A stretch of DNA of 64,000 bases from Hermatobates lingyangjiaoensis. Its lineage: Eukaryota; Arthropoda; Insecta; Hemiptera; Hermatobatidae. The stretch is taken from NCBI GenBank assembly GCA_026182355.1, contig JAPFBL010000233.1, positions 310,001-374,000 of the forward strand, given 5' to 3'. The notes beneath the pieces were generated by a model. That model saw only the letters and a list, made by a program, of their open reading frames with translations, ran no database searches and had not been told where the DNA came from. A program made the position numbers and the translations under genes. Within the stretch, counting starts at the first letter, position 1. Each line of letters begins with the position of its first letter. Shown here piece by piece: positions 1-10,324 of this stretch.

Positions 1-654
1 GTTTTTCACAAAACTAAATTAGAGTTTTGTATAGCCGCACCTCGTTCTGAAGCCTGTACAGACAAACTGTACAGCAATTAGTTTAATCTTCTTTACAATG
101 GAAATAATATTGTTTGTCTCTAGGAATATTTTAAATTTTACCCGATGGTATAATTGACTGCTCTGTTATTCGTAGTATGAATTACAGTTTGTTTTTATTT
201 CATAAATTAGCCATTTCTGATATTTTAATTGTATTTAAAGTACACGTTTATATTAAAACTATAATTATTTTATATCACCATACAAGAAAACTATGTATAT
301 TATATTTTAGAAACATCATTATTGTATTCAGAGGGGAAAAGAGTGACCCATTTTCGTAAACTGATAAATCGTGTTTCAACTGCTTTGCGAAGTTTTCCTA
401 GGGTATGTGGTAACTAGTTGAAAAATGAGAAACACTAATGATACATTTTTATTAATTATTGTTTAAACTTAAAAATAAAAACTTTTTTATAAGTATCAAA
501 ATAGTAATATCATTTTGAAAGATACAAGTGATTCAAAACAAAAAGGATAATTCTTTTGAAATCATATATATTTGACAAATCAAATTGCACTAAGAATAAC
601 TGCTGAATTGACCTAATATTCTTCGCATTTAACAAAAAAAAATAACTAAAATAC
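1..654. other. AT-rich DNA, nothing recognised
   Basis: No repeat, splice-flanked frame or RNA gene is visible. The 60-codon frame at 177-359 has no coding-like composition and I treat it as chance. Confidence 0.5.
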
Positions 655-840
655 TTCATGATTTTTTTTCCTCACTGAAAAAAGCCCAGCAGATGGCTTT
701 TTACCATGGTTGCCCCACGGGTGAAAATTTCACTCGATCGTGCATGGATGTGCTTGGATATGAGGGCTATATGTTCCTGTTAGGCTTAAGCGGCCAGCAC
801 ATGTATTTTTCAATGTTTTTTATCTAACCTCAAGACATAC
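655..840 (+). other. GC-richer island with a short coding-like frame
   Basis: This stretch is clearly richer in G and C than its surroundings. A plus-strand frame runs from an ATG at 693 to a TAA ending at 827 (44 residues; includes AFYHGCPTGENF and GYEGYMFLLGLSG). The composition is coding-like, but there is no clean acceptor or donor and I recognise no family. It could be an old transposon fragment, a decayed exon or a conserved non-coding element. Confidence 0.2.
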
Positions 841-875
841 GGCAGGTTCAGTTACTATTATGAGTTTGTTTCTCG

Positions 876-1331
876 TTGGCTTGTGCTCGCGGTCAAAAAG
901 TCTCCAATATCATCTGCAGCCTTAGGGACTACCTGGTCTTACCAATTGTCTTTTTTCAGCTATTGCCTGTCTCTTTTAATACTTCTTTTCCTTATCTTCC
1001 AGTTGGAATTGGCAGCTTTTGTTTGCTATCATGTTCTGTTTTTTCACTCATGTTGCTTATCTATAAGCGGTGCTACAAACTTACACCTACTTGGCCAACT
1101 TTGGAATCCTTAATATTTCTTTCACCTTCTTTCTGTATCCTTTTTTCTCACATTTTTTCACTTCCCTATCCTTTTCAATACTTTGTAACTCCCTGCATCC
1201 TCCTTCGTTTTCAATTTTCCTCTCTGAGCCTTAGTCATTTCTTTCATCAAATGACCACCATTCCTCTAAACTTTAGGAAGACGATTCTTATATCTCTTGA
1301 TGATGTTGCTCATAGAAGTCCATGCACATGA
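876..1331 (+). other. Pyrimidine-rich 151-codon open frame, doubtful
   Basis: The plus strand is strongly C/T-rich, so the predicted product is mostly L, S, F, P and I and the frame stays open partly because of composition. The opposite strand is A/G-rich and full of Lys/Glu/Arg codons with scattered stops, which would fit a decayed minus-strand coding sequence equally well. An acceptor-like TTTTTTCAG lies near 960. No domain is recognised. Chance frame or transposon relic is more likely than a gene. Confidence 0.15.
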
Positions 1332-1334
1332 GAT

Positions 1335-2335
1335 GATACTCATCTTATGCACTTCACAGATACTATCTTCATTTTACCACATATGAGGGTGTAGTTGGTT
1401 CCTCGCGATGTGGTGAAAGGGAGTATTATTACCATACTCTGATAATAAGGAGTTTCTAAAATGAAAAGTGATATTCAATGTAAGTAACAAATCTGTTTAA
1501 TTAACACAAGCTGCTGTAAGTGTTAGTACACTCAAGTTATAAACCAATATGTGGCATTATAATTCATGTTCTCTATCGAATCATAATAATATTTTTTTTA
1601 CGAATATGCATTTCAATTTTTTTTTTTTAAATATTGTCGATTCTAAAAACAAGATATTCAATTTGATTAAAATTAATTCACTTAACGTAGAAGAAAAAAT
1701 AACCTTTTTTATTTGAATTAGTGTAATGTTACAATCAACAAAAACAACAATTAAATAGTTTGATTAAAGTTGAAACAGATACTTAAGCAGTTAGTAGGTG
1801 TTTTTTTGACCCTAAAAACAGTTGAATGTTGAACAGTTTGAAATCACAACTCTCTATTTAGTTGGTACACGATGGTTTGCCATTTGCTTCAAATTAAGTG
1901 CCTCCTTCAACACTTTAAACTAGAATAATACCACTTAGTCCTACAATGGCTGCCGCAACTCATCCTAGTTAAAACTTAACTTCTATCCCCTACTGTTATA
2001 TAACAAAGCTCTTTATTTTAAATATGAATATCAAACTTTCAAATCAGATAATATCCCGAGCCATTAATATTATATTTGTTCAATTAGAGCTCTCATTGCT
2101 TTTTATGCTGCCATAAACATTTTTTTAAACAAGCATTTAGAATAAATTTTAATTATATGATTATCAAATATTTTCTGAACAATATATTTATATTACAATT
2201 TAGAAAACCATTGTTTATCTTCTTGAACTAATTTTTGGATTTTGTCAATTATTTATTAAATTAATTTATTTATAATAAAGGAAAGAGATATAAATTTATT
2301 CTCACAAAGGAAAGAGAAAAAAAGATAAAAACACA
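1335..2335. other. AT-rich DNA, nothing recognised
   Basis: Low-complexity A and T runs with no supported feature. Confidence 0.5.
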
Positions 2336-2337
2336 CA

Positions 2338-2392
2338 CAAACAAGACTCACAACGATATTTCGATATTCGTCATCATCGGGCAGAAGTAATT
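2338..2392 (-). repeat. PLE-type terminal fragment, family B, hammerhead-like core
   Basis: Read on the minus strand this has the pattern CGATGA, a GA(A)T hairpin, then CGAAATATCG and GTGAGT. It matches plus-strand copies near 20378, 29458 and 45920. The upstream CTTCTGCCCGATGA is shared with 45912-45926. These look like ends of one dispersed Penelope-like family. Confidence 0.45.
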
Positions 2393-2423
2393 TATTTATA
2401 TATTTAGATATATACATATAAAT

Positions 2424-2615
2424 CACCATAAACAATATATATTAATTAAAATACTCTAAAGCCTTTCGTTACAACATCATCAGAGACCAAAATTGTCAAT
2501 CAATCAACCAGGTTAACTTGTTATTATTTTTTTTGGTTGTTTCATTTAGCTCGCTGATGATGTTGTAACGAAAGGCCTTAGAGCATTTTAATTAATATAT
2601 ATTGTTTATTGTGGT
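2424..2615. repeat. Fold-back element, family C, two inverted hammerhead-like cores
   Basis: Two arms (about 2424-2495 and 2545-2615) are inverted copies sharing TAAACAATATATATTAATTAAAATACTCTAA. Each arm reads CTGATGATGTTGTAACGAAAGG outward. That is CTGATGA, a short GTT/AAC hairpin, then GAAA, which is the conserved hammerhead order. The hairpin is minimal and a stem III ending in UH is not obvious. The central 50 nt is T-rich. Confidence 0.5.
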
Positions 2616-2656
2616 ATTTAATTCACATATTATATCAAGAGTTATTGTTGATTATT

Positions 2657-2660
2657 AATT

Positions 2661-2691
<31 letters not shown>

Positions 2692-2692
2692 T
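2657..2692. repeat. (TA)n microsatellite
   Basis: A near-pure TA tract lying between fold-back families C and D. Confidence 0.9.
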
Positions 2693-2718
2693 ACTCAAAA
2701 AATTGTTCTTGACCTCAT

Positions 2719-2968
2719 TCTATTCTATTCTATATTTTGTTATTGAGGGCTAGGTCTGATTATAAAATAACCTTTTGTATGTATCTGTTGGTCTCAAAAA
2801 ATTTGTGTTAGTTCTCTATGTGAGTTGTAGATTGTTTTGGTAAATGTATTATAGTTCTTACTTCTAATTTTAGCCCTGAAGATGATGTACAAATACATCG
2901 AAATGTCGGCCTAGGAAGGAGTTTATTTTCTTTTATTTGACCTAGCCCTCAATAACAAAATATAGAAT
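2719..2968. repeat. Fold-back PLE-derived element, family D, strong hammerhead-like core
   Basis: The right end (2872-2968) begins CCCTGAAGATGATGTACAAA and continues to GACCTAGCCCTCAATAACAA before AATATATATA. The last about 30 nt recur inverted at 2733-2757. The core at 2876-2903 is CTGAAGA, a 6-bp hairpin GATGTA/TACATC with loop CAAA, then GAAA. A nearly identical copy is at 22616-22715. Known PLEs carry such hammerhead motifs in their terminal repeats; assignment here rests on the motif and on copies elsewhere in the window. Confidence 0.6.
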
Positions 2969-2969
2969 A

Positions 2970-3640
2970 TATATATACATTTAAATGTAATTAATTAATT
3001 ATTAATTTATTTAAATTTAATTAATTATTTATTAATTAAAATTAAAAAATAATATATTATTAATAATAATTTAAATTACTATTAATGGAATAATATAAAT
3101 ATATATAATGGTATTATTACTAAATGGAATTATTCAAATTAATAAGTATTAATACCTCTATTATGAATCATTAATTGAAATATTATGTATTTATTCAAAT
3201 AATGTATTTATTTCGTTCATTCAATATCACAAATATATTTCTCTTGCCTTAATTTTTTATTCGTTTGGCATCACTTCTATAATTTTCTTTTGATATTCGC
3301 ATTCCTCAAATTTAAGTAAAGTATTTTGGGTACCACAGAGTAATTTATATTAAATACTTATAACACCCTCTTATTTTTGTTGTTGATTTCTGTTGAAAAC
3401 CTGCATCCAAGGACAGACCCAATAAATGGGTTCCGTTCATAATTGTGGAAAATAGCAATCTTGAAATGTTCCTACTCACCAATAAATAACAGGATGTTAA
3501 TATTGCTGCACTGTGTAATATAATAGTGAAACATTTGAAAACTCTTGCAAAGAAGGCATCATTTTATTTCCCTTCAGTTTCCATGAAGTGCCTTAAGAAT
3601 ATAGCACTTCTACTGGTTATATGAGCATTTCTTTCACTTT
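2970..3640. other. AT-rich DNA, nothing recognised
   Basis: Short AATTAATT and TAATAA low-complexity runs dominate up to about 3250. No gene signal. Confidence 0.5.
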
Positions 3641-3654
3641 TTCAGCTGGTTGTG

Positions 3655-3717
3655 TGCCTCTAGATGTTTTCAAAAAAAAAAAAAAAGGTACCTTGGCTCG
3701 GAAAACGTTGAAAAACA
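3655..3717. mobile_element. hAT-like transposon terminal fragment
   Basis: An A15 run is followed by GGTACCTTGGCTCGG and GTTGAAAAACACTGCTC. The last part resembles the right terminal repeat of hAT elements (GTTGAAAA-CACTG type). I found no matching left end, so only a degraded terminus is supported. Confidence 0.35.
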
Positions 3718-3719
3718 CT

Positions 3720-5230
3720 GCTCTAGACAGCTAAATGAATATGAAGAGGCTTTTTATACTACTCTCTCAAATCCTTTAAATTAGCACTGATGCATAGATT
3801 AATCCAGGAATTATGTAATGCATTTAAAAAAATCAAATACAAGAATGATTATTTGTAACTTGATCAACGTTACTTTAATAAATAAATAAAATTAATTATT
3901 TCAAGTTTTATAATATCTACCATAGTGTTAAATATTACATCTACACTAAAACTACATTAAAATAAAAATAAACTCAATTACATGATAATGAGTTTATTTA
4001 TTTACATGTGATAAAGTTGAGTGTAGAACACTTCAGATTCTTTTTTTAACTAAAAATAGAAAAAGTTGTCATTTTCAAAAAGTGTGCCAAAGCAATTAGA
4101 ATTTGTGAAATGCGTTTCAGCATTTTTTGTTTCTTTTTACCTTTTCTTCAGTTTTTTTTTTCAATATTGGATATTATTATAATTTCGTAAACTTTCCTCA
4201 CTTAAATAAAATAAATGAGAGTATAAAACAGTTAAAATAGAAGGAAAAAACTGCTCTCAGGATTCAGCACTGTGATATGTCTATGGATGTATGTTTAATG
4301 TTTGTTTTTTATAACCATTATTACAAAATTTTCATCAAAACAATATACCATGTATAAATTGTTAAATCACATATGCTCTTCAGTAATTTAAATTGACATC
4401 ATTGCAATAAAAACTGTCATGCTAGATAATATTTGAAATGTTAAATGGAAAGTTATCTCTTTTTTATAGTTTTTGATATATAATAGAACAATATTTCTAA
4501 AAAATTCTAGGAACAATCATTACATATTTCTTGGAATGCATTATGTGAGTTCAGTTAACAACATCACTTATATTTTAAATTTATATCAAACAATTCTACA
4601 TAAACTAATCAAACTTTATTGAGCATTTTAATTTATGTTTCCAGAAAAAATAACAAATCGTGGTTCTTTTAACCTTTTCATTATAAAAGTGAACGAGGTA
4701 ATCTATCGTTAGATTGTTTCTTCCAAATGACCTTTGAAGGCAGTGTTTTAGACTCTATTCAGACAAAATGCCACCAATATTAACGAAGTAAAAACAAAGC
4801 AGTAACTACCTATTAAAGAAATAATATTTCAATCATCAAGCTAAGTGCAAAGAAAACGATTTCTCCTAATTTATTAAAAAAAATATAAGAATATACTAAA
4901 TAACATCATAATAACGTTAACATCCTAAAATAATTATTAAATGAAATAATTGTTAAATAAAGTTGGAATTAAGAAACTTAAATTAGAAGGTAGATAGTTT
5001 AAATGATTTTTTTTTTGGTATAATTTAAATAATATTACTTGAAATATAATTCAACGCACATCTATATCCTAATACCCATAAAGTAAGTTTTATAGTAATT
5101 ATTCGTTAATTACTAAATACATTTGACGCATGATAATCTAATTTGGTTGCTTGTTAATTATTTCTGAAAATACTATGCATAAAGACTTTGAAAATATTGG
5201 TAGATATGTTAACATTGATATCGCTTTAAG
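3720..5230. other. AT-rich DNA, nothing recognised
   Basis: Intron-like or intergenic sequence with no supported feature. Confidence 0.5.
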
Positions 5231-5234
5231 TACT

Positions 5235-5322
5235 GGATAGTTAAGAATTGATTGAGATTCTCGATTGACTCAAGATATACATTGTTTGATAACAACTGTA
5301 AATTATTGAAACTTGTAGATGA
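5235..5322. repeat. Left copy of imperfect direct repeat flanking a retroposon
   Basis: GATAGTTAAGAATTGATT, then ACAACTGTAAATTATTGAA, then TAGATGAC. It is matched in order, with gaps, at 6332-6392. It may be a long target duplication that has diverged. Confidence 0.4.
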
Positions 5323-5616
5323 CCTCTAACCGCCTGTAACCGTAGTTGATATCGTCCCATTGTCTTCAATTAGGGGTGGATGTACTTAATACTAGCATCC
5401 CTTTCAGAGGGGGTAACTGCGTTTGCTGTGCGACGCAAGCTAACGGTACAGAGCAGGCCGTTCTAAACGCGGCTCAGTAGCCCTACCCACGGCGGATATC
5501 TTTAACCCTTAGAAGGCAGGTTTTCATCGAAAGGGCTTTGCCCTGCTTGGACAGGTCTGAGGTACGGGAGTCTGGTAGCCTCTCGCTTACGAGTAGAAAA
5601 GGTTTGCCAACAGAGA

Positions 5617-5624
5617 GTCTAGAT
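5617..5624. repeat. hAT target-site duplication, left
   Basis: GTCTAGAT, identical to 6086-6093. Confidence 0.85.
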
Positions 5625-6085
5625 CGGGGGTGAGCAACCTCTGGCACGCGTGCCAAAATTGGCACGCCGATGACTTGTCTCTGGCAGCAAGAGCACAGGT
5701 TACCCTTAGCACAGATGCAAGCACATGTTACCCTAAGCACAGACAAAAAAAAACTACTTTCCTTGGGGTATAAGCATTCATGCCATGCTTGTACGAGTAT
5801 AAGGAGTCAAAAAGTTTTCTTTGTATAGCTTTATCTGTTGTATTCTATTAAAGTCGCAAAAGCTTAAAGGCTGTTGAAATGTACTTCTGAAGGGTAAGTA
5901 ATTTTTTTTTCTCTTTTTATACTATGTTTTACTGCACTGAGGTAATTTATTATTTTATTTGTTTAAAATGTTCTTAAGAGATACCAAATATGTTCTAAAA
6001 AAAAAAAATGGTTGGTACGTGGAAAAAGTTTGTGTAAGAGACGGCTGATTTTGGCAGGCACTCTCAAAAAGGTTGCCCACCCCTG
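5625..6085. mobile_element. Non-autonomous hAT transposon (MITE), 461 bp
   Basis: It starts CGGGGGTGAGCAACCTCTGG and ends AGGTTGCCCACCCCTG, imperfect terminal inverted repeats of the CAGGGGTGGGCAACCT type known for hAT elements. Perfect 8-bp duplications GTCTAGAT flank it, the hAT-characteristic length. The interior is AT-rich with no transposase frame. It interrupts the GC-rich retroposon, so it is the younger insertion. Confidence 0.85.
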
Positions 6086-6093
6086 GTCTAGAT
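6086..6093. repeat. hAT target-site duplication, right
   Basis: GTCTAGAT, identical to 5617-5624. Confidence 0.85.
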
Positions 6094-6331
6094 GGTAGTC
6101 CTGTGCAGCACCACTTGGTGGTTCTGCATATTACTTTGTCGTTAGGTTTAACAAACTGACTCTCAACCTTAACAGGGTTCTCCGCGACCTTTCATCCAAG
6201 ACCTCAGCGCACAATAAAGTGGCAGCTTTTGGGGAAGAGTGGTGTTTTAGTCGGTGGACTGGCTTGCCAGGAGTCCGACACTCCCAGAACGACACTCACC
6301 ACAAACTTTCATTGCCATAAAAAAAATACAG

Positions 6332-6392
6332 AATAGTTAAGAATTGATTTAAATTACTTGAAAACAACTATAATATATTGAACGTTGTAAAT
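6332..6392. repeat. Right copy of imperfect direct repeat flanking a retroposon
   Basis: GAATAGTTAAGAATTGATTT, ACAACTATAATATATTGAA, AAATGAC. Partner of 5235-5322. Confidence 0.4.
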
Positions 6393-6399
6393 GACTATT

Positions 6400-7080
6400 T
6401 CATCTTCTATATGTTATTACTGAATAACATTAGTTTTTTATTTAGGTCTTGAGGTTTAATTTTTAACTCTTATAATACGACTTTCTTAATATTACTATGT
6501 TGCCCTGTTAGAAGATTACTAAGTATGTTATTCTGTTTTTCCAACAGAAATTATTCTACTGCCTGCCAAATAGTGATAAAAAGGTGTAAAGTTTATATTA
6601 TGTATAACAAAATTAAAAAATAAATTAAACAGTCCTCATTCTGAAATAAAATAAATAAATGACAATTAATTTTGAAATTAAAATCATTTAGGATATAGTT
6701 GTACGGTTAGCAATATCAAATAATAGGTTGAAACTGACAACTTTTATAAAGAAAAATAATGCGGAATCAATTGGTGAACGCTTTACAAAGTCTATTAGTT
6801 TCAAATTTCCAGTGATCTTTGATATTGTTTTTCAAGGAAGGTTGTTGAATATTACTGAAGTTTAGATGGATATTGAAACTGAATCAGATTAAATAAAATG
6901 AAATTGTTATATCATAAGAACGCAGAATTCATTAACAGTATTTGAAAGGGTAAAAGAGGAAGTAATATAATAATGACCTTATGAAAAAGTACGACTGGTT
7001 GTTAAGAACCAGCATAAAGATTGATTCTAATACAATTAGATCGACCATAGTCTTTAATTACATTTCTTTAAAAGAATTGT
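6400..7080. other. AT-rich DNA, nothing recognised
   Basis: No supported feature. Confidence 0.5.
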
Positions 7081-7108
7081 CAATAGATTGTTTTTTTTTC
7101 TTCTGTAG

Positions 7109-7153
7109 ACTGTAGAAAAGATTAACAATGCTGTTAGTTTCCAATCTGGATAA
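7109..7153 (+). CDS. Possible short last exon (14 codons plus stop)
   Basis: A strong acceptor, a T-rich run ending CTTCTGTAG at 7108, is followed by an open frame TVEKINNAVSFQSG and TAA. The acceptor is good but the exon is very short and unidentified. It may be a decoy acceptor. Confidence 0.2.
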   Translation, partial: TVEKINNAVSFQSG

Positions 7154-7334
7154 TGAAAAATCAGAGGGTAACTAATGACAATGGTAGTAAATACCATTGG
7201 CATTAGTTACAACAACATATATTAGTTAAAACATATAAATATTGGTTGTGATATTGAAGTAGAGATAATAAGAATTATCTGAGTTTAAGCAGAAAATGCT
7301 TGTTATTTTCCTTTCCAATACCCAGACTTTTAGG

Positions 7335-7661
7335 GTTTCACCTTTAGTGCTGTGTTAAGGGTGAAAGGTGTGGCTCATTTTTTATTTGGAACCCATATTA
7401 GTACCGGGGTGAGTAGCATTGCGATGCTGATTCGACATTGGGAGTCCTAAATTTTGCCTATGTGAAGCGTATTCTGAGTAAGGATTTTTAATGAGTTGCC
7501 AGGTATTGAACAGGCTTGGGACCGACGATTTAACGTCTTTTCCGAGGGACGACGTGATCAGATTTATTCAACTGCCATGTGAACGGGCCAGAGTGGGGAT
7601 CGAACCACGGACCTACCCGTTCAGAAGCGAGTACCTTAACCACTCAGCTAACTTGGACCCC
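7335..7661 (-). mobile_element. tRNA-derived SINE
   Basis: On the minus strand the element begins at about 7661 with a tRNA-like head: A box TTAGCTGAGTGG and B box GGTTCGATCCC. The body is related to the SINE at 17537-17870 (AAATCGTCGGTCCC, ACTCGTTAAAAATCC). The tail runs to about 7335 through TGAGCCACACCTTTCACCC, shared with 62007-62195. The plus-strand 70-codon frame inside it is a shadow. No clear target duplication was found. Confidence 0.8.
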
Positions 7662-7939
7662 ATAAGCAGTGCAATAAGCTTTGTTAATAAGTTTCAGTTA
7701 TAATGATTATTTTACTTTGTTTGTATCGAATTAAAACATTTTAATTTTCTTCCTTGAATATTTAGTAAGAGTATTTAAAGAGGAGTACATAACTCTGTAC
7801 ATTGAAATCGATATAACTCTTATAGTGTTTCATTTCACTGCATTATTGACTTGAGACTGGCTCTAAGTGTAGTATATGTCTCTATATGCATATAAGAAAA
7901 CTCGTAAATATTGCCAAAGGTAGTACATAAGGCGATATA

Positions 7940-8140
7940 TAACGAAGTACTATAATAGGCTGGCTGGTTGTAAGAAGGGCCAGTGGAACGAGTAGGCTAG
8001 TGGGTGGATTTAGAGTGTGAGAAACAGCCCTTATTGGAATAAAGACGGTCGAGATACGGCAGCGTTTAGGCAAATTTATTGCTTCCCAGGGGGCTATTAC
8101 AGGTCGATAGAAAAGGTGGAAAACCAGCAATTTAAGAAAA
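7940..8140. other. Unexplained GC-richer island
   Basis: About 200 nt with higher GC than its surroundings, open on the minus strand for 82 codons (7882-8130; includes LPKRCRISTVFIPIRAVSH). No convincing splice sites and no family recognised. Could be a repeat fragment or conserved element. Confidence 0.2.
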
Positions 8141-8178
8141 TAACTCGGATAAAAAACTCACACTCTCTGCAACACGTA

Positions 8179-8221
8179 TATATATATATATTATAATAAT
8201 ATATATATATATATATATATT
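8179..8221. repeat. (TA)n microsatellite
   Basis: TA tract interrupted by TTATAATAA. Confidence 0.85.
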
Positions 8222-8224
8222 TAA

Positions 8225-8915
8225 ACAAACCATACATTATTCACTAATTGACAACTAAATAAAATAATACGATTGCAATTCTGTCAATTTCTCCAAATAG
8301 AAATTAAACTCTAAATTTCAATTGTTTAGCTTTTATACTATATATTTCTTTTTTGCATAGTCAAAAGCAGAAAAATATGAAAAGGAATGAACTGATGCAA
8401 TCATTATTTTTTTTATCTGTCCATTTTATTATGATAGCTGCAATTCTAGTAATGCATTTGTTCTAAAAATAAGCATATTAGTCCAGTAATGTCATTTAAT
8501 GCCTCTTCATTTTGATAAATTTTAACTATATGGCATGATGGCAAGATATTCGAAATAATCGATAAAACGGTATTTAGAGTTTAATTTGGAAGTAACGAAA
8601 CTGAAAGAATTACGATTTATTTGTCATTTCAAGAAAACAATTTTTTTTTCATTTCATCAAGAAAGAAAAATCAAAATATGACAATAAACATTTCAGAGTA
8701 AACTATAGATAAGCAGTAAACAGGTACACACTTATAATCACTAATTTTTGGTCTAACCATTGATTTTTTGTTAAACCAATTAAACTGAATATATATTTCA
8801 GTCACCGGTATAACCCTTGGGTTATACTTCACCTCAGGGTGACGATGATTGTCAAAATAGAGAAGTAAGTTATATCTATGTTTACCCTTGGTTGCTTTCG
8901 TTAATATATATTTAT
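8225..8915. other. AT-rich DNA with one faint family B trace
   Basis: Near 8839-8865 the sequence GTGACGATGATTGTCAAAAT resembles a decayed family B core (GATGACGA..GTCGAAAT). The minus-strand frame at 8671-9045 crosses into the next fold-back and is not a gene. Confidence 0.25.
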
Positions 8916-8920
8916 ATATA

Positions 8921-9060
8921 CACTTAAAATAAATTGTAACACATAGACAGAAACATAACAAAGACTCACTTTTTAATATTTCGACCGCCATTACGGTCAA
9001 AATATTGAAAAGTAAGTCTTTGTTATGTTTCTGTCTATGTGTCACTGTTTATTTTAAGTG
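8921..9060. repeat. Fold-back element with near-perfect arms, 140 bp
   Basis: CACTTAAAATAAA at 8921 pairs with TTTATTTTAAGTG ending at 9060, and the interior arms ACACATAGACAGAAACATAA pair to the centre. The central hairpin is GACCGCCATTACGGTC flanked by ATTTC and AAAAT, recalling the core of family B. It sits between (TA)n tracts. Confidence 0.7.
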
Positions 9061-9095
9061 TAATCTGTCCTGCCAGACCGGTTTTCGTTAATATT

Positions 9096-9116
9096 ATATA
9101 TATATATATATATATA
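9096..9116. repeat. (TA)n microsatellite
   Basis: Pure TA run between two fold-backs. Confidence 0.85.
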
Positions 9117-9117
9117 A

Positions 9118-9227
9118 AGTTCAAAAATGAAGAAAAGCAACACACAGAGAAAGAGACACACTTACAAACTGTGTTAGTTTGTAAGTGTGTCTCTTCTCTG
9201 TGTGTTGCTTTTCTTCATTTTTGAACT
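9118..9227. repeat. Perfect-type fold-back, 110 bp
   Basis: AGTTCAAAAATGAAGAAAAG at 9118 pairs with CTTTTCTTCATTTTTGAACT ending at 9227. The arms meet at a short centre near 9172, with a 1-2 nt indel (GAGAAAGAGAC versus GTCTCTTCTC). The two ORFs over it on opposite strands are near-identical because the DNA is a palindrome; neither is a gene. Confidence 0.8.
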
Positions 9228-9284
9228 GATTTGCGTCCAGTTTGGATCGTTTTTTTTTCGAATTTTGAGTGATATATAATGTAC

Positions 9285-9286
<2 letters not shown>

Positions 9287-9324
<38 letters not shown>
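9287..9324. repeat. (TA)n microsatellite
   Basis: Long pure TA tract. Confidence 0.9.
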
Positions 9325-9326
<2 letters not shown>

Positions 9327-9494
9327 CATTCAATTGCTTGCCTATCTTTATCCTCTCGTATTTCCACGATACTTTTTCGAATCTTCTTATTAAGGACTTC
9401 CATTGGCTGGGAAGAGCATAAACAAGCTCACCAAAAGATTTGCTTTAATAATTTAAAGCAAATAACTCTATTTAATTTAATTAAATATGTTTAA

Positions 9495-10320
9495 AAAAGG
9501 CCAGCACCCTAAGTACACAAATATATATATATACATAAAATTTATTCACATGTATATCAAATTCTGTTTCTAAGTAAATTTGCACACATACAGGTTTTAT
9601 TATTTATCTCATATTTTGCTGTACATTCCTAAACGACTCTTAATCCTTACGTAATTCCACATTTAATTGAGATTAAACGTGGAAAAATTATTATTGGAAT
9701 TGGAATTGGTTATAAATCAAAATGATAAAGAAACAATAAATACATAACTCTATTTAGTATTTACTTGTTATTTTTTTATATTTTGGTATTTGCCTCACAA
9801 TCAGTTAAAGTTGAAGAAAGATTAGTACAATGAAGCTAATATATTTAAAACATGCACATTCTCACTGCCTTCATTTTATTTCCAAATTATCAAAACTTAA
9901 TTTTATGAAGTTTAAACAATGACCTGTTGAAAAAAGAATATCTATTGGAAAACTTTCTTTCCCATCTAGAATGAAAAATAAAACGGAATTGAAATGAAAC
10001 TTGGATAATTGATAAATTCCGCTAGGAATTAGCATATTAATGGAGAATATCATGGAGTTTTAGAAACTCTTTATGTTAGAGATGTCGGATTAGAAGATAA
10101 GGACTAAAGAGCAACAGCTAGTGGAGTTGAATTACGATTAAAAAACTGAAATATCCCGTCATTTTACTTAAAAAATGTTATCAAAACATTCATTGTATAA
10201 AATGTTAGTGATTAAACGTTGCATGTTATAGAACTGATCTATCCACCCGATTACGAGAACAACAACTAATATTCTATACGAAATAATTCATTTAACCACA
10301 AATAAAGTTACAGCATTAAG
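9495..10320. other. AT-rich DNA, nothing recognised
   Basis: No supported feature. The 60-codon minus frame at 9871-10053 lacks coding character. Confidence 0.5.
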
Positions 10321-10324
10321 GAGA

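Larger units (their letters stand above)
5360..6318. mobile_element. GC-richer retroposon-like repeat split by a hAT MITE
   Basis: The block from 5360 to about 6318 (minus the MITE at 5625-6085) is about 500 nt of GC-rich sequence unlike the surroundings. It ends CATTGCCATAAAAAAAATAC on the plus strand, a short A tail. It is flanked by the direct repeats at 5235-5322 and 6332-6392. The minus-strand 87-codon frame at 5483-5746 runs across the MITE boundary, so it is not a gene. I do not recognise the family; a SINE or a 5'-truncated LINE are both possible. Confidence 0.45.

Noticed and set aside
5483..5746. 87-codon minus ORF
   Set aside because: It crosses the boundary between a retroposon and a hAT MITE inserted in it, so it cannot be an old coding sequence.
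7491..7703. 70-codon plus ORF with PCERARVGIEPRTYPF
   Set aside because: It is the tRNA-like head of a SINE read on the opposite strand.
9121..9333. Two similar ORFs on opposite strands (KNEEKQHTEK...)
   Set aside because: They read the two arms of a palindrome and the adjoining TA repeat, so the similarity comes from DNA symmetry, not from genes.
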